From contig CAZTIH010000108.1 in assembly GCA_964613675.1 (NCBI GenBank), positions 1 through 9,412 on the forward strand: 9,412 nucleotides of DNA. Direction: 5' to 3'. Below, piece by piece: positions 6,172-9,412 of the stretch. The position numbers and the translations under genes are program-made. Within the stretch, counting starts at the first letter, position 1, and each line of letters starts with the position of its first letter. The notes under the pieces are model-generated. The model saw only the letters and a program-made list of their open reading frames with translations, was not told the DNA's origin and searched no databases. This DNA is from DAIUCA01 sp964613675. Lineage in GTDB: Bacteria; Pseudomonadota; Gammaproteobacteria; Competibacterales; Competibacteraceae.

Positions 6172-6963
6172 TTACAGACGGCTAAGTAACTCGTTTTTTT
6201 TCTGATTAAAATCCTCGTCGCTCAACATGCCCTTATCCCGCAATTGGCCCAGTCGTTCGATTTTCTGAAAAATATCATCCGAAGAAGGGGACGAACTGGG
6301 ATTCTGGGGAAGCGACGTGTTGGGGGACACGGGCTGGCCATCCCGCATCACGATGGGGAGTTGACTCAAATTGACCGTACCAAACTGGCTCGTAAAAGCG
6401 ATCCCACTATTGTTCTGCTGCGAAAAGCCGCCGATCTGATGTTGTTGCGTATCGTACACCCATACCTGACTTCCCGTTTTAACAGCAAGGCGTTGTTTAT
6501 CTTGGAAATAGGCATAGCGCATCTGATTTTGGCTTCCCGATGCACTCGGCTGTCCCAAATCTGCTGGCCACCACAAATCATCGGGATTCGGAACAAATAA
6601 CGGATTATTGCCCGTCGATCCCCCAGTGTTTTGCTGCTGAACATCCGTACCGCTCTGCTGGCTTTGGGATTGGAAGCTCCCCGAACGCAGCAACCCAGGT
6701 TCATTCGCCAGACGACTTGAGAGATCGTTGCAAAGCTGATCGACTCGTCCTTTCAGATAGTTGTTGAACATATCGCCTAACATAATCATACCGCCTTGCA
6801 TCCACTGGCCCCCGCCCCCAAATTCCGAGTGGTTGAATTGCGCCATAGCACCGTTACCGTTGCACACGGCAAATAGCATGTGAGCGATGGCATCAGGACT
6901 AAAGCCGTGTTTTTGCGCGAGTTGATCGACTAATTTTTGACCCGCAGCACTTAGTTGTTGCAT
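6172..6963 (-). CDS. SHOCT-domain protein of unknown function
   Basis: The product is 263 residues. The N-terminal region (about 1-86) is helical with a distinctive conserved core: MAQFNHSEFGGGGQWMQGGMIMLGDMFNNYLKGRVDQLCNDLS (40-82). Residues 95-120 form a Ser/Gln/Asn-rich linker. Then comes a mainly beta central domain (121-205) with LFVPNPDDLWWPADLG, RYAYFQDKQRLAV, WVYDTQQHQIGGFSQQ and FTSQFGTVNLSQLPIV. After a second Pro/Ser-rich linker (210-229) the protein ends in a SHOCT domain (230-263), DIFQKIERLGQLRDKGMLSDEDFNQKKNELLSRL, a short helical module often found at C-termini and thought to mediate oligomerisation. I recall homologues with the same order in other proteobacteria, all without known function. 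There is no signal peptide or clear membrane segment. A strong AAGGGG lies seven bases before the ATG. It lies 68 bp downstream of the FAD oxidoreductase gene on the same strand. Confidence 0.85.
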   Translation of the reverse strand: MQQLSAAGQKLVDQLAQKHGFSPDAIAHMLFAVCNGNGAMAQFNHSEFGGGGQWMQGGMIMLGDMFNNYLKGRVDQLCNDLSSRLANEPGLLRSGSFQSQSQQSGTDVQQQNTGGSTGNNPLFVPNPDDLWWPADLGQPSASGSQNQMRYAYFQDKQRLAVKTGSQVWVYDTQQHQIGGFSQQNNSGIAFTSQFGTVNLSQLPIVMRDGQPVSPNTSLPQNPSSSPSSDDIFQKIERLGQLRDKGMLSDEDFNQKKNELLSRL

Positions 6964-6996
6964 AACTGTTCCCCTTGAGGGAGTAATTTAATAACC

Positions 6997-7005
6997 ATTC
7001 TAGCA
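6997..7005 (-). promoter_or_regulatory. Extended -10 promoter candidate for the SHOCT-domain gene
   Basis: The minus strand reads TGCTAGAAT, an extended -10 (TGn plus TAGAAT, five of six to TATAAT), ending 33 bases before the ATG. No good -35 is visible, which is usual for extended -10 promoters. It lies between the stop of the FAD oxidoreductase gene and the SHOCT gene, so the latter can probably be transcribed on its own. Confidence 0.42.
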
Positions 7006-7031
7006 CGTCGGAAATTAGACCGCGAACGACA

Positions 7032-8147
7032 TTAATCGAAAAGGTCTTTCAGCGTCTCTTCGGCGATGGCAAAGGCGGTCGAAGCCCCAGTTCCCGAGGT
7101 AATCACCACCATGCGCACCCGTTCGGCAGGACAGTACCGCTCCATAATATTTGGGCCACTCGCATAGGTTCCCAACCATCGTTCAGAAACCTGTGGCGTA
7201 AGATTTAGCGTTTCAGTCAAACAATCCAGAATCAACTGATCGATTTCAGCAGGGGCGAAGGGCGTTAAAGTTTTGCCGTAGTGATGAGAATCCCCCACCA
7301 CCAAGCTGCCATCCGCACTCTGCACCACAATTAAATGAATCCCGTTTTCCAGCATAAGGGGCTGTTCTTGTTGCAATTTATGTCTTAACGCCTGGGCTTC
7401 AGGTCGTTCTGCATAACCGAGGTAGCGAACTAAGCCCAAATCCGACATCACCGCACAAGGCAATCTGAACCCTGGATCGGCAAGTCTCAACATGTGTAAC
7501 TGACAGTGTTGGAGCGATTGCAGATGATCGGGATAAAGGGTTTGTAAATCATGACCGGGACACACGACACAAGCCGTCGCATGGAGGGTTCCCATCGTGG
7601 TTTCTATGTAGGGCAACGCGATTTCCCGTACCGACGCCCCGTAATGAATCACAACTCCTTGTTTTTGCAACCAATTTGCGATTTTTGGGATAGCCTGTCG
7701 TGATTCTACGCGGCGTTCGTGAGGACTCCATAAGGCCCCTAATAAACGGTCAGACTGCAAATACGGCAACTTTTCGAGGGCCTGTTCTGAAGTCAAAATC
7801 GCACATTCCGACCCCATTTCCGTCCCACAAAAAGATTCAATGACCGCCATCGCCTCGGGACTATGTGCTGCTAATAGCAGTCCAGTTTGCAGAATGGGAA
7901 TGTCTGCAAGGGGGGCAATTTCGGCCCAAATATCGCGGCTTCTCAACGCCCGTTGCCATGTTTGGCCGATCTGCTGCCCGGTCACCGTCACAAAGCCAAA
8001 GTTACGAATGGATGCCCCAACGGGTTGCGCATCGCGTTCCAATAAAATTGTCTTTAAGCCTCGACGACTTGCGGCCAGGGCATGTGCCAACCCCACAATG
8101 CCACCACCCACAATAGCAAGATCATAACTCGTTGTTTTAATTGACAT
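7032..8147 (-). CDS. TIGR03364-like FAD-dependent amine/amino-acid oxidoreductase
   Basis: The 371-residue protein belongs to the DAO (D-amino-acid oxidase/GlyA) FAD-dependent superfamily. The N-terminal dinucleotide-binding motif is clear: YDLAIVGGGIVGLAHALAASRRGLKTILLERD (8-39), with GGGIVG at 14-19 and the ribose-binding Glu38. Next is ASIRNFGFVTVTGQQIG, close to the SxRNxG(F/M) stretch of the TIGR03364 group, and the C-terminal FAD segment is SGTGASTAFAIAEETLKDLF. TIGR03364 members often accompany phosphonate-catabolism genes and some are reported to oxidise aminophosphonates. No phn gene is visible here, so the substrate is open; a secondary amine or amino acid is the general expectation. 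ATG 8147 has AGGT nine bases upstream. ATG 8174 would add nine residues without a ribosome site. The gene is divergent from the DUF4212/symporter pair across 166 bp. Confidence 0.85.
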   Translation of the reverse strand: MSIKTTSYDLAIVGGGIVGLAHALAASRRGLKTILLERDAQPVGASIRNFGFVTVTGQQIGQTWQRALRSRDIWAEIAPLADIPILQTGLLLAAHSPEAMAVIESFCGTEMGSECAILTSEQALEKLPYLQSDRLLGALWSPHERRVESRQAIPKIANWLQKQGVVIHYGASVREIALPYIETTMGTLHATACVVCPGHDLQTLYPDHLQSLQHCQLHMLRLADPGFRLPCAVMSDLGLVRYLGYAERPEAQALRHKLQQEQPLMLENGIHLIVVQSADGSLVVGDSHHYGKTLTPFAPAEIDQLILDCLTETLNLTPQVSERWLGTYASGPNIMERYCPAERVRMVVITSGTGASTAFAIAEETLKDLFD

Positions 8148-8313
8148 CGTCTTTTTACCTAATGTTTTAAGCATTAACCGTAGGATTGATAAAGTGAATA
8201 ATTGTGAGTTGAAAGGGACTGGTTAATTGAAGTACAAAGCCGCGTTAATGAGCGGTTAACGCTCAGAATAAATAAAAACTTTACCCATCCATCCAAAAGA
8301 GGAAGTTTCGAGC
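8148..8313. promoter_or_regulatory. Divergent regulatory region between FAD oxidoreductase and symporter genes
   Basis: This 166-bp AT-rich gap must hold promoters for both directions. On the plus strand TTGAAA (8209-8214) and TACAAA (8233-8238) are spaced 18 bases apart and form a plausible sigma-70 promoter for the symporter operon, with a start near 8245. The 8242-8265 dyad described separately would then overlap the transcription start. TTAACC (8174-8179) and GGTTAA (8221-8226) form another widely spaced inverted pair. A ribosome binding site, AGAGGA, ends about ten bases before ATG 8314. The leftward promoter is not obvious. Confidence 0.4.
8242..8265. promoter_or_regulatory. Operator-like nested dyad upstream of the symporter operon
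   Basis: Two perfect inverted repeats overlap here. GCGTTAA (8242-8248) and TTAACGC (8256-8262) are separated by seven bases. TGAGCG (8249-8254) and CGCTCA (8260-8265) flank GTTAA. The right half-site is shared, so the two foldings or binding modes are mutually exclusive. The position, about 50 bp before ATG 8314, suits a dimeric transcription factor. I do not recognise the binding protein. Confidence 0.45.
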
Positions 8314-8574
8314 ATGTCTCAAGACAAATCGGCTGACGCCTATTGGCAATCGACTTTGCGTCTGCTGTATATCGTATTAGCTATCTGGTTCGCGGTATCT
8401 TTCGGCGCGGGGATCATTTTAGCCCCCTTTCTCAACCAATTTTCGCTCGGTGGTTATCCTTTAGGGTTCTGGTTTGCCCAACAGGGTTCTATTTTCGTGT
8501 TCTTAATTCTGATCTTTGCCTATGCTTTCGCGATGAATCAGATCGACAAACATTATGAAGTTGACGAGGAATAA
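8314..8574 (+). CDS. DUF4212 small membrane subunit of a sodium:solute symporter
   Basis: The 86-residue protein has two membrane segments, about 16-39 (LRLLYIVLAIWFAVSFGAGIILAP) and 52-76 (FWFAQQGSIFVFLILIFAYAFAMNQ). Between them is the short conserved loop LNQFSLGGYPLGFWFAQQGS, and it ends with an acidic tail, DKHYEVDEE. This is the DUF4212 pattern: a small protein encoded immediately before an SSS-family transporter and presumed to be its partner or assembly subunit, although the mechanism is not established. The stop TAA at 8572 is three bases before the next ATG, and the GAGGA inside its last codons is the ribosome site for the symporter, so the two are certainly co-transcribed and probably translationally coupled. 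Confidence 0.92.
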   Translation: MSQDKSADAYWQSTLRLLYIVLAIWFAVSFGAGIILAPFLNQFSLGGYPLGFWFAQQGSIFVFLILIFAYAFAMNQIDKHYEVDEE

Positions 8575-8577
8575 CCC

Positions 8578-9412
8578 ATGGATGAACTGAAGATTTTAAC
8601 ATTTTTGGTCGTAGGTGCATCGTTCCTACTTTACATCGGCATCGCAATCTGGGCGCGCGCTGGCAGCACAAGTGATTTCTATGTGGCGGGCGGTGGCGTA
8701 CACCCCGTAGTGAACGGAATGGCAACCGCTGCCGACTGGATGTCCGCTGCCTCCTTCATCTCCATGGCGGGGTTAATTGCATTCCTAGGCTACGGCGGCT
8801 CGGTGTATCTGATGGGTTGGACGGGCGGCTATGTGCTGTTAGCGGTGTTGCTCGCCCCCTATCTGCGTAAGTTTGGCAAGTTCACGGTTCCGGAATTCAT
8901 TGGCGACCGCTATTACTCCAACACGGCGCGGATTGTGGCGGTGGTCTGTCTCATCTTCATCTCGTTCACTTATGTAGCGGGTCAGATGCGCGGCGTCGGA
9001 ATCGTATTCTCTCGCTTCCTCGAAGTGGACATCATCACGGGCCTGATCATCGGGATGGGGTTGGTGTTTTTCTACTCGGTGCTCGGCGGCATGAAAGGCA
9101 TCACGTACACCCAGGTTGCGCAGTATGTGGTGTTAATTTTCGCCTACACCGTGCCTGCCGTCTTCATTTCGTTGCAGGTCACGGGCCATCCGCTACCACA
9201 AATCGGTTTAGGGGCCAGCATCGTAGGAACCGAAGACCTGTTTCTCCACAAGCTCAACCAAGTCGTCACCGATCTAGGGTTTAACGAGTACACGCAGACC
9301 GGCAGCATTATCAACACGATTGCCATCACGATGGCTTTGATGGCGGGAACCGCCGGGTTACCCCACGTCATCGTGCGCTTTTTCACCGTCCCGAAGGTCC
9401 GTGATGCGCGCA
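8578..9412 (+). CDS. Sodium:solute symporter (SSS family, VC_2705-like/ActP-like), N-terminal 278 residues
   Basis: The frame is open from ATG 8578 to the window edge, giving 278 residues of a protein that is normally about 550-600 long. It starts with a membrane helix (residues 5-25) followed by the SSS signature GSTSDFYVAGGGVHPVVNGMATAADWMSAASFISMAG (29-65), whose ADWMSAASF region contributes sodium and substrate contacts in the LeuT fold. Further helices lie at about 66-97, 115-145, 151-173 and 180-200. PEFIGDRY (105-112) and GTAGLPHVIVRFFTVP (257-272) are conserved SSS blocks. The DUF4212 partner places it in the subfamily related to VC_2705 and to the acetate permease ActP; short-chain organic acids such as acetate, lactate or pyruvate are the likely cargo, but the substrate cannot be fixed from this fragment. 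The promoter lies before the DUF4212 gene. Confidence 0.93.
   Translation, partial: MDELKILTFLVVGASFLLYIGIAIWARAGSTSDFYVAGGGVHPVVNGMATAADWMSAASFISMAGLIAFLGYGGSVYLMGWTGGYVLLAVLLAPYLRKFGKFTVPEFIGDRYYSNTARIVAVVCLIFISFTYVAGQMRGVGIVFSRFLEVDIITGLIIGMGLVFFYSVLGGMKGITYTQVAQYVVLIFAYTVPAVFISLQVTGHPLPQIGLGASIVGTEDLFLHKLNQVVTDLGFNEYTQTGSIINTIAITMALMAGTAGLPHVIVRFFTVPKVRDAR

Noticed and set aside
6244..6767. Several open frames of 75-118 residues on both strands inside the SHOCT gene
   Set aside because: All are out-of-frame readings of a gene with a strong ribosome site and conserved protein; none has a convincing start or motif.
7549..8127. Short open frames of 60-95 residues within the FAD oxidoreductase gene
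   Set aside because: They are shadows of a continuous frame with FAD-binding motifs at both ends.
8489..8725. 78-residue minus-strand open frame over the DUF4212/symporter junction
   Set aside because: It is Arg/His-rich, antisense to two overlapping, well-recognised membrane genes, with no ribosome site seen.

Overview
The window is about 9.4 kb of ordinary bacterial chromosome of intermediate base composition, with one decayed insertion sequence at its left edge. The gene mix suggests a proteobacterium, most likely a gammaproteobacterium: a DUF6231-type protein, a HugZ-like flavin/heme-fold protein, an RNase HI with the classic proteobacterial active site, and a DUF4212 plus sodium:solute symporter pair. 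I judge this from remembered family distribution, not from a search. No rRNA, tRNA, CRISPR array or prophage is visible.

Layout. (1) Positions 1 to about 881 are an IS200/IS605-type element with divergent genes. The 5' part of tnpB (RNA-guided nuclease family) runs leftward off the window. A tnpA remnant runs rightward; it has lost its HUH active site through an in-frame internal deletion and has no normal start codon. GC-rich hairpins after tnpA mark the element end. (2) Positions 930 to 3322 are a tightly overlapping rightward cluster: HugZ/PNPOx-like protein, rnhA and selO (protein AMPylase). (3) Positions 3386 to 5470 run leftward: a GNAT acetyltransferase/nitrilase fusion, then a DUF6231-like protein. 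The selO and DUF6231 genes converge on a possible bidirectional terminator. (4) Positions 5548 to 6156 are an ExoD-family membrane protein, divergent from the fusion gene. (5) Positions 6172 to 8147 run leftward: a TIGR03364-like FAD oxidoreductase, then a SHOCT-domain protein with its own likely promoter. (6) Positions 8314 to the right edge hold a DUF4212 small membrane subunit and the 5' two-thirds or so of its SSS-family symporter. They are divergent from the FAD oxidoreductase across a 166-bp region with a clear dyad.

How the genes work together. Only three couplings are supported by the sequence: the translationally overlapped HugZ-like/rnhA/selO cluster, the DUF4212/symporter pair, and the divergent FAD-oxidoreductase/symporter promoter region. 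The rest look like separate housekeeping or accessory genes. I found no convincing new multigene system. The observations most worth checking are the tnpB gene left next to a catalytically dead tnpA, the operator-like dyad before the symporter pair, and the hugZ-like/rnhA/selO overlap.
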